A stretch of DNA of 32,865 nucleotides from Planctomycetota bacterium (lineage in GTDB: Bacteria; Planctomycetota; UBA1135; UBA2386), in NCBI GenBank assembly GCA_020425925.1, contig JAGQRB010000025.1:1-32865 (forward strand), written 5' to 3'. The notes beneath the pieces are model-generated. The model was not told the origin of the DNA. It ran no database searches and saw nothing but the letters and a program-made list of their open reading frames with translations. The position numbers and the translations under genes were made by a program. Positions 15,617-23,686 of this stretch are shown in pieces (the first letter of the stretch is position 1; the number at the start of each line of letters is the position of its first letter).

Positions 15617-17101
15617 CTAGCGGACGAGGATCGGCACCAGCACGCTGGCGGCGATCGTGATCACGACGATCGCGATCACGTTGAGCCAGATGCCGGCACG
15701 CGCCATCTGCGGAATGCTGACGTAGCCCGATGCGAACACGATCGCGTTCGGCGGCGTCGCGACCGGCAGCATGAACGCCATCGAGACAGCGAGCCCGGCC
15801 GTCGCCATCAACTGCAGCGGCGCGATGCCGAGGCCCGCGGCGGCGCTCGCCATGATCGGGATCGCCATCGTCGCGGTCGCGACGTTGGAGGTCACCTCGG
15901 TCAGGAAGACGAACAGGCCCGCGACCACGGCCATGATCGACCACGCCGGCAGCACGTCGAGCTCGGCGACGCTGCCGCCGATCCACTGCGCCAGGCCGGA
16001 CTCCTGCATCGCCCGCGCCATCGAGAGGCCGCCGCCGAACAGCACGATGATGCCCCACGGCAGCTTGCTCGCGGCCTGCCAGTCGAGCGCGAACCGCCAC
16101 TCGCGCCAGCTCACCGGCACGACGAACAGCGCGATCGCCGCCGCCATCGCGATCGTCGAATCCTGCACCCACGGTGCCCAGGTGGCGATCCCGGGGATCT
16201 CGAGGTCGCCGATCTGTTTGGGCTCGCGCAGCACCCAGGCCAGCGCCGTCGCGGCGAAGACCCCGGCGACGACGCGTTCGGCGCGCGACATCGGACCGAG
16301 CGCGCGACGTTCGGCCGCGAGGAGTTCGTCGGCATCGCCGCGCAGATCGCCCGGCGGATAGAGCCACCGTGTCAGCAGCAGCCAGCCGATCGGCAACATC
16401 ACGACCGCGACCGGCACACCGACGACCATCCAGTCGACGAAGCCGATCGAGACCCCGAGGGTCTGGCTCGCGGTCGCGGCGAGCACCGCGTTCGGCGGCG
16501 TGCCGATCAGGGTCGAGACACCGCCGATCGTCGAGGCGTAGGCGATGCCGAGCATCATGCAGATGCCGAACTCGAACGGTCCCTCCTGGTCCTGCGGACG
16601 GAACAACAGCGCGATCGCCATCGCGATCGGGTACATCATCGCGGTCGTCGCGGTGTTCGAGATCCACATCGACAGGAACGCCGACGCCAGCATGAAGCCG
16701 AGCACGAGCCGGCGCGGGCGGGTGCCGACCGCCGCCACGATCGCGAGCGCGATCCGGCGATGCAGACCCGAGCGCTCCATCGCGACCGCGATCAGGAAGC
16801 CGCCGAGCGACAGGTAGACGATGTCGTTCGCGTACGGCGCGGCCGCCTGCTTCATGTCGAGGATGCCGAGCGCCGGGAACAGCACCAGCGGCAGGAACGC
16901 GGTCGCGCTGATCGGGATCGCCTCCGTGGTCCAGAAGATCGCCATGAACACGACCACCGCCGCGGTACGCCAGGCCGCCGGGGCGAGCCCTGCCGGCACC
17001 GGACACATGAGCATCACCGCGAACGCAGCGATGCCGGCGACGAACCCGATCCGGGAACGCGCCACCGCCGAGCCGCTCTGGCCATCACTGCCACCGACCA
17101 T
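15617..17101 (-). CDS. DASS/SLC13 family anion:sodium symporter
   Basis: Inner-membrane secondary transporter of 494 residues, normal for the divalent-anion:Na+ symporter family, which carries dicarboxylates, citrate or sulfate. Both inverted repeats carry the Ser-Asn-Thr-type signature that binds substrate and sodium: 'SMWISNTATTAMM' near residue 149 and 'VTSNVATATMAIP' near 405. The 'STIGGVSTLIGTPPNAV' and 'PVATPPNAIVFASG' hairpin blocks are also conserved. The ATG at 17101 is preferred; an in-frame GTG at 17119 would add six residues. It is the first gene of a probable two-gene unit with the hydrolase-membrane fusion, suggesting that the fusion releases or handles an anionic product taken up by the transporter (inference). 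The exact substrate is undetermined. Confidence 0.92.
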   Translation of the reverse strand: MVGGSDGQSGSAVARSRIGFVAGIAAFAVMLMCPVPAGLAPAAWRTAAVVVFMAIFWTTEAIPISATAFLPLVLFPALGILDMKQAAAPYANDIVYLSLGGFLIAVAMERSGLHRRIALAIVAAVGTRPRRLVLGFMLASAFLSMWISNTATTAMMYPIAMAIALLFRPQDQEGPFEFGICMMLGIAYASTIGGVSTLIGTPPNAVLAATASQTLGVSIGFVDWMVVGVPVAVVMLPIGWLLLTRWLYPPGDLRGDADELLAAERRALGPMSRAERVVAGVFAATALAWVLREPKQIGDLEIPGIATWAPWVQDSTIAMAAAIALFVVPVSWREWRFALDWQAASKLPWGIIVLFGGGLSMARAMQESGLAQWIGGSVAELDVLPAWSIMAVVAGLFVFLTEVTSNVATATMAIPIMASAAAGLGIAPLQLMATAGLAVSMAFMLPVATPPNAIVFASGYVSIPQMARAGIWLNVIAIVVITIAASVLVPILVR

Positions 17102-17177
17102 GGCGCCGAACGATTGCACGTACGGTCAATCGGATCCAGAGTCTGCGTGCCGACGCCGCGCCGGCACGCGTTTGGGC

Positions 17178-17264
17178 TAGTCTGTCGGCTTCGTTCGGAC
17201 GGCGTCGCCGTCGCGACGGCAGCGCCGCACCTCGTCCTCACTGCCACGACACTTCGTCCAGGAG
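17178..17264 (+). promoter_or_regulatory. Possible promoter and ribosome binding site of the lamin-tail protein gene
   Basis: TAGTCT (17178-17183) could be a -10 element in the divergent region, giving a leader of about 80 nt. AGGAG at 17260-17264 lies 6 nt before ATG 17271, a strong Shine-Dalgarno sequence that fixes the start. This gene therefore looks leadered, unlike several of its neighbours. Confidence 0.35.
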
Positions 17265-17270
17265 CCAACC

Positions 17271-19013
17271 ATGCTCGCGACCCTGTTCCTCGCCACCGCC
17301 CTGACCCCGCAAGCTCCGCAGGGGGTCGTCATCAACGAGTTCGCCTACGACGACACCGGCACCGACGACTACGAGTTCGTCGAGATCTACAACTCCGGCC
17401 CGAACGTGGTCGACATCAGCGGCTGGATCCTCTGGGGCGAAGAAGGCGACTCCGGCGGCGCACCGAACGGCTCGCTGACGATCGGGCCCGGGGCAGTGCT
17501 GGCGCCGGGTCAGTTCTGGCTGATCGGCGACGCGACCAATTTCCCGCAGGCCAACCAGCCACTCGGTACCGTGCTGCGGCTCGAGAACGGTCCGGACGGC
17601 CTGCGACTGACCGATCCCGCCGGCGTCTACCAGGACGGCGTCGTCTGGGAGTACGCCGCCTGGACCGCGCCGGTGCCGACCTGGCTCGAGGGCGACGGGA
17701 TCGGCGGCGACATCCAGCTGCACGAGAACCCCGGCAACTTCAACTCGGTCAGCCGCGCGATCGACGGCATGGACACCGACAGCAACGGCTGCGACTTCAT
17801 CTCCGCGCCGTGGACGCCGGGCACGTTCAACGTCACCGGCTACACCACGCTGCTGCCCTACACCAACGACTTCGACGACCCGGTCGGCTCGACCGTCGAC
17901 GCCGACTTCACGTTCTCGTTCATCACCGGCACGACCCAGGATCCCGCGGCGGTGCTGACCGCGATCATCGGCGGCGTGCCGCAGCCGACGCAGAGCTTCC
18001 CGCCGTCGCCGCAGGGCGGCAACATCTCGACCTGGCACGACCCGACCGGCGGCGGCGACGCCAACTGGCTGAAGAGCTTCCCGATCGCGGACTACGCGAT
18101 GGAGGCCTACGTCTACCTCACCGGCCCGAACCCGAACTTCGCCGCCACCGACGGTGAGCACTGGGTGATGGGTGTGCGCGGTTCGTCCGACTCGTTCGGC
18201 GAGCCGGCCAACGTCGGCAACTACCACGCCGCGGTGGCGTGCACGACCAACGAGTCGGGGCACACCGGCATCGCCTGGGTGTGCAACCGCCACCAGACGA
18301 CGGCCGACCTCTACCTCGTCGACTACAACGACGGCGGCGGCGACTTCGTGGTGCTCGCGGGTCCGATCGCGATCCAGCCCGGCGTCAACGACGGCTGGCA
18401 GCGGCTCCGTCTCTGCGTGCAGGGCACCGACCTCGTCGCCAACTTCGGCGGCACGCTCGGTTGCGACGATGGCCAGCGCTTCACGGCGTCGAACGTCTCG
18501 TACTGCGCGAGCGGCGCGTACTTCACCTACCGCGAGTGCGTGACCAACAACAACGACATGCTGCCGCTGATGCTCGACGCGCTCACGGTCACCGAGTGCA
18601 CCGCCGCCGCGGTCACGCCGTTCGGCACCGGCTCGCCGACGTCGGTCGGGATCCCGGTGATCGGCTCGATGGGCCTGCCGACGCTCGGCAACCCTGCTTT
18701 CGCGGTCACCGGCAGCAACCTCGTGCCGGGCAGCAATCCGTTCTGCGGACTCGTCGCGCAGCTCGGTGGGCCGCTGCCGGGCATCCAGATCCCCGGCGCG
18801 CAGCCCGGCGCGTTCCAGTACGTGAACCCGTCGGTCGCGCTCGTCGCCTTCGCGAACGCGAGCGGCACCGCCGCGTTCCCGCTCGCGATGCCGTGCGTCA
18901 CCGAGTTCGCGGGGATCGAGATCACCACCCAGATCATCGACTTCGATCTCGCGTTGCCGAACGCGATCCCGATCGGAACCACCAACGCGCTGACGCTGCA
19001 GCTCGGATTCTGA
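17271..19013 (+). CDS. Secreted lamin-tail-domain protein with planctomycete-style C-terminus
   Basis: A 580-residue exported protein. A short signal peptide ('MLATLFLATALTPQAPQ') is followed directly by a lamin-tail (LTD) domain at about residues 17-135, with the typical 'VVINEFAYDD', 'YEFVEIYNSG' and 'DISGWILW' strands and 'LAPGQFWLIGD'. Residues about 195-445 form a second beta-rich region with several cysteines that resembles a LamG/concanavalin-like sandwich ('TNDFDD', 'YAMEAYVYLTG', 'WQRLRLCVQGTDLVANFGG'). Residues about 448-580 are a Gly/Pro-rich module beginning 'FGTGSPTS' and ending 'TNALTLQLGF'. I recall this kind of ending on many exported planctomycete proteins. Bacterial LTD domains often accompany secreted nucleases or surface proteins, but no catalytic domain is visible here. 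A cell-surface or extracellular role is inferred. Confidence 0.82.
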   Translation: MLATLFLATALTPQAPQGVVINEFAYDDTGTDDYEFVEIYNSGPNVVDISGWILWGEEGDSGGAPNGSLTIGPGAVLAPGQFWLIGDATNFPQANQPLGTVLRLENGPDGLRLTDPAGVYQDGVVWEYAAWTAPVPTWLEGDGIGGDIQLHENPGNFNSVSRAIDGMDTDSNGCDFISAPWTPGTFNVTGYTTLLPYTNDFDDPVGSTVDADFTFSFITGTTQDPAAVLTAIIGGVPQPTQSFPPSPQGGNISTWHDPTGGGDANWLKSFPIADYAMEAYVYLTGPNPNFAATDGEHWVMGVRGSSDSFGEPANVGNYHAAVACTTNESGHTGIAWVCNRHQTTADLYLVDYNDGGGDFVVLAGPIAIQPGVNDGWQRLRLCVQGTDLVANFGGTLGCDDGQRFTASNVSYCASGAYFTYRECVTNNNDMLPLMLDALTVTECTAAAVTPFGTGSPTSVGIPVIGSMGLPTLGNPAFAVTGSNLVPGSNPFCGLVAQLGGPLPGIQIPGAQPGAFQYVNPSVALVAFANASGTAAFPLAMPCVTEFAGIEITTQIIDFDLALPNAIPIGTTNALTLQLGF

Positions 19014-19043
19014 ACCGGCGCCGCCGGCCGCAGGTCCGATCGT

Positions 19044-19049
19044 TAAGCT
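19044..19049 (+). promoter_or_regulatory. TAAGCT -10-like element, leaderless spacing
   Basis: TAAGCT ends 7 nt before ATG 19057 of the LysR gene. The 43-nt gap after the previous gene has no Shine-Dalgarno sequence, which fits a leaderless transcript. No -35 box is evident. Confidence 0.4.
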
Positions 19050-19056
19050 GTCCGAA

Positions 19057-19935
19057 ATGATCGACCTGCACCGGCTCGCCGGGTTCCATCTGGTGGCGAC
19101 CAGCGGCGGCTACGCCAAGGCCGCCCGCGCCGCGCCATACCCGATCACGCAGCCGGCGCTGCACCAGCAGGTGCGCAAGCTCGAGCAGGAGCTCGGCCTC
19201 ACGCTGCTCGAACGCGTCGGCAAGGACCGCATGCTGCCGACGCCCGCGGGCGCCGAACTGCTGCAGTTCGTCTCGCCGTTCTTCCGCGACCTGCCGATGG
19301 TGGTGCGGCGGCTGCAATCCGGCGACTTCGATGGCGCGCTCGTGATCCAGGCCGAATCGCTGCTGATCCGGCAGCTGCTGCCGGGCTGGCTCGCGGCGCT
19401 GCGAAGGAAGCGCCCGAAGATCGAGCTTCGGCTCGAGGAGATCGCGCAGCCCGACCTCGATGCGCTGCGCGCGGGTCGCACCGACGTGCTGGTCGCCCAC
19501 GTGCCCGAGCTGCCCGACGACATCGCGGCCGAGACCGTCGCGATCGTGCACGGCTGCCTCGTGGTGCCGCGCGCGACCCACCACGGCAAGCGCGCCCCGC
19601 GCCTCACCGACCTCGCCGACTCGACGTTCCTGTCGTATCCACCGGGCAGCCGCCACCACGCGCTGCAGCTGCAGGCACTCGCGCTGCACGGTGTCACGCC
19701 GCGGACGACGATCGCACTCGACACCGCCGACTCGATCCTCGGCTTCGTCGAGTCCGGCCTCGGTTGGTCCCTGGTGCCGAGCCTCGACCCCAACGGCCCG
19801 TCGGGGCGGCGACTCGCGGCGTTCCCGCTCGAGCGCCCGAAGATCACGTTCCCGATCGTGATCGCGTGGCGGAAAGACGCGCCCGAGAACCCGATGCTCG
19901 ACGCGCTGCTCGAGGTCGTGCCGCGGGTGGCGTGA
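19057..19935 (+). CDS. LysR family transcriptional regulator
   Basis: DNA-binding regulator of 292 residues, the family's usual length. The winged helix-turn-helix covers about residues 1-62 ('HLVATSGGYAKAARAAPYPITQPALHQQVRKLEQ', with the typical 'LGLTLLERVGK' wing). The effector-binding domain covers about 90-290 ('LVIQAESLLIRQLLPGWLAALRRKRPKIELRL'), a periplasmic-binding-protein fold for a small coinducer. It lies 25 nt upstream of a nitrilase gene on the same strand. LysR proteins usually control a neighbouring gene, so the nitrilase is the first candidate target, though same-strand order is less usual than divergence. No T-N11-A operator stands out. Confidence 0.92.
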   Translation: MIDLHRLAGFHLVATSGGYAKAARAAPYPITQPALHQQVRKLEQELGLTLLERVGKDRMLPTPAGAELLQFVSPFFRDLPMVVRRLQSGDFDGALVIQAESLLIRQLLPGWLAALRRKRPKIELRLEEIAQPDLDALRAGRTDVLVAHVPELPDDIAAETVAIVHGCLVVPRATHHGKRAPRLTDLADSTFLSYPPGSRHHALQLQALALHGVTPRTTIALDTADSILGFVESGLGWSLVPSLDPNGPSGRRLAAFPLERPKITFPIVIAWRKDAPENPMLDALLEVVPRVA

Positions 19936-19947
19936 ACTTCCTGGCTG

Positions 19948-19953
19948 TAGGCT
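19948..19953 (+). promoter_or_regulatory. TAGGCT -10-like element, leaderless spacing
   Basis: TAGGCT ends 7 nt before ATG 19961 of the nitrilase gene, within the 25-nt gap after lysR. The gap (CCTCCGG) has the opposite sense to a Shine-Dalgarno sequence. The nitrilase may thus have its own promoter rather than depend on readthrough from the regulator gene. Confidence 0.4.
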
Positions 19954-19960
19954 CCTCCGG

Positions 19961-20917
19961 ATGTCCACCCAGACCGATTCCCTGCGTGTCGCGGCCGCCC
20001 AGATCGCTCCCGTGTGGCTCGATCGCACGCGCACGGTGGCCAAAGTGATCGCGGCGCTCGAGGCGGCGGCCGAGGACGGGGCACGGCTGGTCGCGTTCGG
20101 CGAGGCCCTGGTGCCGGGCTACCCGTTCTGGCTGGCGAACACGGATGGCGCCCGCTTCGAGTCGCCGTTCCAGAAGGCGATGCACGCGCACTACCTGCGC
20201 GAAGCCGTGCAGATCGAGGCCGGTCACCTGCAGCCGGTCTGCGACACGGCTCGGCGGCTGGGCCTCGACGTCGTCCTCGGCGTCATCGAGCGACCACAGG
20301 ATCGCGGTGGACACAGCCTCTACGCCAGCCTGGTCTGCATCGCGACCACGGGCGAAATCACGAACGTGCACCGCAAGCTCGTGCCCACGCACGAGGAGCG
20401 CCTGGCGTGGTCGCCGGGCGACGGGCATGGCCTGCGCACGCAACGGCTCGGCCCATTCACCGTGGGCGCGTTGAACTGTTGGGAGAACTGGATGCCGCTA
20501 CCGCGCGCCGTGCTCTACGCGGAGGGTGAGGACCTGCACGTGGCGCTCTGGCCGGGCGGCGAACACAACACCCGCGAACTGACGCGCTTCCTGGCACGCG
20601 AAGGGCGATCGTACGTGATCTCGGCGAGCGGGCTCATGCGTCGCGACGACATCGGGCCGGATGTGCCGCATCGCGAACGGTTGCTCGCCGCGCTGCCGGA
20701 GATGCCCGCGAACGGCGGCAGCGCGATCGCCGCGCCAGACGGCACATGGGTCGTGGAGCCCGTGGTCGGCGACGAACGCGTGCTAGTGGCCACCATCGAC
20801 CACGCCGAGGTCCGTCGCGAGCGTCAGAACTTCGACCCCGCGGGCCACTACTCGCGGCCCGACGTCGCGCGGCTGGTGATCAATCGCGAACGCCAGCGGA
20901 CGGTGCTTGAAGGGTAG
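19961..20917 (+). CDS. Nitrilase / carbon-nitrogen hydrolase
   Basis: Cytosolic enzyme of 318 residues from the nitrilase branch of the carbon-nitrogen hydrolases, which turn organic nitriles into carboxylic acid and ammonia through a cysteine thioester. The Glu-Lys-Cys triad is complete: E48 in 'FGEALVPGYPFW', K139 in 'HRKLVPTHEE' and C173 in 'LNCWENWMP'. 'CWEN' after the nucleophile and the 'PGYPFW' segment are features of true nitrilases (branch 1) rather than amidases or N-carbamoylases. Length is slightly below the usual 330-360 and the C-terminal tail is short. Natural substrate unknown. The adjacent LysR gene may regulate it. A structured inverted repeat starts at its stop codon. Confidence 0.9.
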   Translation: MSTQTDSLRVAAAQIAPVWLDRTRTVAKVIAALEAAAEDGARLVAFGEALVPGYPFWLANTDGARFESPFQKAMHAHYLREAVQIEAGHLQPVCDTARRLGLDVVLGVIERPQDRGGHSLYASLVCIATTGEITNVHRKLVPTHEERLAWSPGDGHGLRTQRLGPFTVGALNCWENWMPLPRAVLYAEGEDLHVALWPGGEHNTRELTRFLAREGRSYVISASGLMRRDDIGPDVPHRERLLAALPEMPANGGSAIAAPDGTWVVEPVVGDERVLVATIDHAEVRRERQNFDPAGHYSRPDVARLVINRERQRTVLEG

Positions 20918-20992
20918 GCCGGGTCGCGACCTCCCCGCCCGAACGTGACGCAGGGGCCCCAGTCGTCCCAGGACTGTCACGTTCACCCGGCC
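20917..20992. repeat. Composite inverted repeat between nitrilase and paralogue genes
   Basis: An inner perfect 9-bp repeat pairs GAACGTGAC (20941-20949) with GTCACGTTC (20976-20984). Immediately outside it, ACCCGGCC (20985-20992) pairs perfectly with GGCCGGGT (20917-20924). The right arm is therefore 17 contiguous bases, whereas the left arm is split by 16 nt (20925-20940). The 26-nt interior contains GGGGCCCC and the smaller pair CAGTC/GACTG. The left arm begins at the last base of the nitrilase TAG. No T-run follows, so an intrinsic terminator is not favoured. It could be a REP-like palindrome, an RNA stability element or a small structured RNA. Confidence 0.6.
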
Positions 20993-21020
20993 GACCGGGG
21001 CACGGCGGAACCGCATGATC

Positions 21021-21026
21021 TAGGAT
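21021..21026 (+). promoter_or_regulatory. TAGGAT -10-like element of the paralogue pair
   Basis: TAGGAT ends 17 nt before ATG 21044, predicting a leader of about 10 nt. No Shine-Dalgarno sequence lies between. It would drive both paralogue genes, which are translationally coupled. Confidence 0.35.
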
Positions 21027-21043
21027 GCGTTCGCCGCCCCCTC

Positions 21044-23686
21044 ATGAACCCCCGCCTCCTGCTGCTGTTGCTCGCGATCGTGTTCGGCGCGGGCGCGGTC
21101 TGGTTGTTCACGCTCGGCGACGACGAAGCGCCGCATGCCGCCGCGCCCGGCACCGCCGACACGGTGGCGCCCGAGTCCGCGCCCACTGCCGCGAACGGCG
21201 ACGAGCCCGCGACTCCGACCGAAGCCGACACGAGCGATTCGTCCACGGCTGCGCGCGACGCCGTCGCGACCCGTGACGCGCTCGTGCCGATCCCCGCCGA
21301 CGCGCAGTGGATCGAAGTCCGCATCGTCGAAGACGCCACCGACCGACCGCTGCCCGGCGCGACGGTGCTCTGGAGCGACGGCGCGATCCTCGAGGCGCTG
21401 CAGGCCGACCCGACGCTGCTCGGCCCCGAAGACGTCGGCATCCGCGCCGATGTCGAGCAGATCGCGGCGCGCTTCGGCTGGCGGACCACCGCCGACGATC
21501 GCGGCGTCGCGCGCGTGCACCGGACCGAATCGACGCAGGTCGCCGCCCGCCTCGGCGAACTCTACGGCACGGCAAAGGTCGGCACCGGCCTCGTGCCCCC
21601 GAACGGTGGCTTCGAGGTACGGCTCGCGCCCGACCGCGAGCTGCTGGTGCGCGTCGTGAGCGCCGCCGGCGAACCCGCGTTCGGTGTGCCCGTCGCGTTG
21701 CGCTGGCAGACCGAGGACAACCCGCACCGCAACCTGCTGACCTGGCAGCCGCTCGCGAGCACGCGCGCACCGGACGGCATCGCGCACCTGCCGCACAGCC
21801 AGCTCTGGCGTGACAGCCTCCCGAAGGACCGTCCGTTCACGCTCATGGTGGCGACGCACATGCCCGGCTTCGACGACCCGGGTGTCGGGATCACGCTCGA
21901 GGCGCTGCCGAGCGAACCCGTCGAGCTCAGGCTGCCGGCGTGCGGCCGCGTCGGCGTGCGCGCCGAACTCGACGGCGCAGCGGTCGAGTCCGAGTGGATC
22001 TCGCTCTACGAGCAGGCCAGCACCGCGATGCGGATGCAGCGCCCGACGCTGAGCCTGCCGGCCAGCCCGGGCGACTGGACCTGGTTCGAGAACGTTCCGA
22101 TCGGCCGGCCCTACGGCGCCAGCACCCGGGTCCACGGCGGCTCGCTCACCGCGCAGTTCGACGGTCCGGTCGCGGCCGGCGGCGAGGTGCGCATCGTGCT
22201 GGCACCGAACGGTGAGACGATGATGCTGACCGGTCGTCTCGTCGACCGCGATCGGCGGCCGCTGGTCGCGACCGAGTTCCGGTTCCGCGTGCGCGGTGGG
22301 CGCAACGACGGCGGCGGTCTGACGACCGACGACGACGGCCGCTTCGTGATGATCCTCGGACGCGCCCGGAACGGTGCCAAGGCGTCGACGCTCCGGTTCG
22401 ACGTGCAGCGCGGCGACGAGCGCCCGCTGGTCGCCGAGCTGCCGCCGCGCGAACTCCACCCCGGGACCGAAGACGTCGGCGATGTCGTGCTCGGACTCGG
22501 CGAGCTCGTGCTCGCTGGCAGCAGCTCGTGCGACGGCGAGCCCTGCCGACTGCCGCAGGGTTCGTCGATCTCGCGCAGTGAGGAGCAGGAAGGCCGCGAG
22601 CCGCGGTGGCGCGCGTCCCGCGACCTGACGTTCTGGAGCGCGGACGACGGCACGTTCGAGTTCCGTGGCAGCATCCCCGCGGGGCGGCTGCGACTCAACG
22701 TCGGGCAACGCGAGTTCCTGCCGGTCGAACCGATCGAGTTCGCGGCCGGCACGCGCGGCCTGAAGGTCGAGCTCGAGCGCGGTGCGACGCTGCAGGCGAC
22801 GATGTTGTTGCCGGATGCCGACTGGCAATCCCCGGTCGTCACGCTCGCGCCCGCGACCGCCGGCGGCGACGCCGCACGCAAGGAAGTCAACGCGCGGGTG
22901 TGGAAGCGCGACGATGGCCGCCAACAGGCGAAGTGGGAACGCGTCGAACCCGGCAGCTACACGCTGCGGATCCGGCTCACGGGCGTCGAGACTCCGATCC
23001 ACGAGGTCCCCGACGTGCGGATGCCACCACCGGCGGGCGGCGATCCGCGCCTCGTCGACATCGATCTCACCGACCGCGTGCTGGTGCAGACCGTGCGCAT
23101 CTTCGACCCGCTCGGTGAGCCGATCGAGAACGTGCAGGGCGGCGTCTTCCCCAACGGCCAGGACGAGAACGGCGAGCTGCGCGGCGTCGCGTTCGTGGGA
23201 GCCACGAGCCGACTGCTGCTGCCGCGCGGCACCACCGGCGCGATGGTCGGCGTCGAAGGTTACCGCCCTGCGTTCGTCGACCTCGACGGCACGCCGCTCG
23301 ACCTGCGGCTCGAGCCGTGGCCGCGCGCTACGGTCGTATTCGCGAACCTGTCGACGCTCGCCGCGCTGCCCGCCGGTGCGGAACTGCAGGTCCGGCTGCG
23401 GCCGGGCGAGAGCGAGCGGCGCTGGCGGATCTACTGGCGCGGCGGCACGGTCGGCGAACTGCTCGGCCCGCCGTCGAACTGGACCGAGGTGAAGGACGGC
23501 CGCGCCGAGATCCCGGTCGGGGACGAACCGCGCGCGCTCGATCTCCGCGTCCGGCACCGCCGCAAGTCGGCGACGATCGCGATTGCCGCCGTCGAGGTCT
23601 CGAACACGACGCCGAACGTGCGGGTCGACGTGCCGGCTGCCGGGTGGGACGCTGCCCTCGCGAAGCTGGCAGAAGCGGAGAAGTGA
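21044..23686 (+). CDS. Large anchored envelope protein with carboxypeptidase-regulatory-like modules, paralogue 1
   Basis: An 880-residue protein. Residues 1-25 are a signal anchor ('LLLLLLAIVFGAGAVWLFTL'), residues about 26-85 a low-complexity Ala/Pro/Thr/Asp linker, and the rest is beta-rich. Repeated segments such as 'VRIVEDATDRPLPGATVLW', 'VVSAAGEPAFGVPVALRW' and 'GRLVDRDRRPLVATEFRF' have the look of CarboxypepD_reg/CNA-B-like prealbumin folds ('v.d..g.pl.ga.v'). No enzyme motif is visible. Blocks shared with the next gene include 'LPVEPIEF', 'GGDPRLVD' and 'CGRV'. The ATG at 21044 is chosen because it opens the signal anchor, although the frame stays open for 99 nt upstream. Its TGA overlaps the GTG of paralogue 2. 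Function unknown; surface adhesion, polymer binding or scaffolding are possibilities. Confidence 0.78.
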   Translation: MNPRLLLLLLAIVFGAGAVWLFTLGDDEAPHAAAPGTADTVAPESAPTAANGDEPATPTEADTSDSSTAARDAVATRDALVPIPADAQWIEVRIVEDATDRPLPGATVLWSDGAILEALQADPTLLGPEDVGIRADVEQIAARFGWRTTADDRGVARVHRTESTQVAARLGELYGTAKVGTGLVPPNGGFEVRLAPDRELLVRVVSAAGEPAFGVPVALRWQTEDNPHRNLLTWQPLASTRAPDGIAHLPHSQLWRDSLPKDRPFTLMVATHMPGFDDPGVGITLEALPSEPVELRLPACGRVGVRAELDGAAVESEWISLYEQASTAMRMQRPTLSLPASPGDWTWFENVPIGRPYGASTRVHGGSLTAQFDGPVAAGGEVRIVLAPNGETMMLTGRLVDRDRRPLVATEFRFRVRGGRNDGGGLTTDDDGRFVMILGRARNGAKASTLRFDVQRGDERPLVAELPPRELHPGTEDVGDVVLGLGELVLAGSSSCDGEPCRLPQGSSISRSEEQEGREPRWRASRDLTFWSADDGTFEFRGSIPAGRLRLNVGQREFLPVEPIEFAAGTRGLKVELERGATLQATMLLPDADWQSPVVTLAPATAGGDAARKEVNARVWKRDDGRQQAKWERVEPGSYTLRIRLTGVETPIHEVPDVRMPPPAGGDPRLVDIDLTDRVLVQTVRIFDPLGEPIENVQGGVFPNGQDENGELRGVAFVGATSRLLLPRGTTGAMVGVEGYRPAFVDLDGTPLDLRLEPWPRATVVFANLSTLAALPAGAELQVRLRPGESERRWRIYWRGGTVGELLGPPSNWTEVKDGRAEIPVGDEPRALDLRVRHRRKSATIAIAAVEVSNTTPNVRVDVPAAGWDAALAKLAEAEK

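Noticed and set aside
20917-20992. Intrinsic terminator of the nitrilase gene
   Set aside because: The stem is strong, but no T-run follows the right arm, and the left arm is split by 16 nt.
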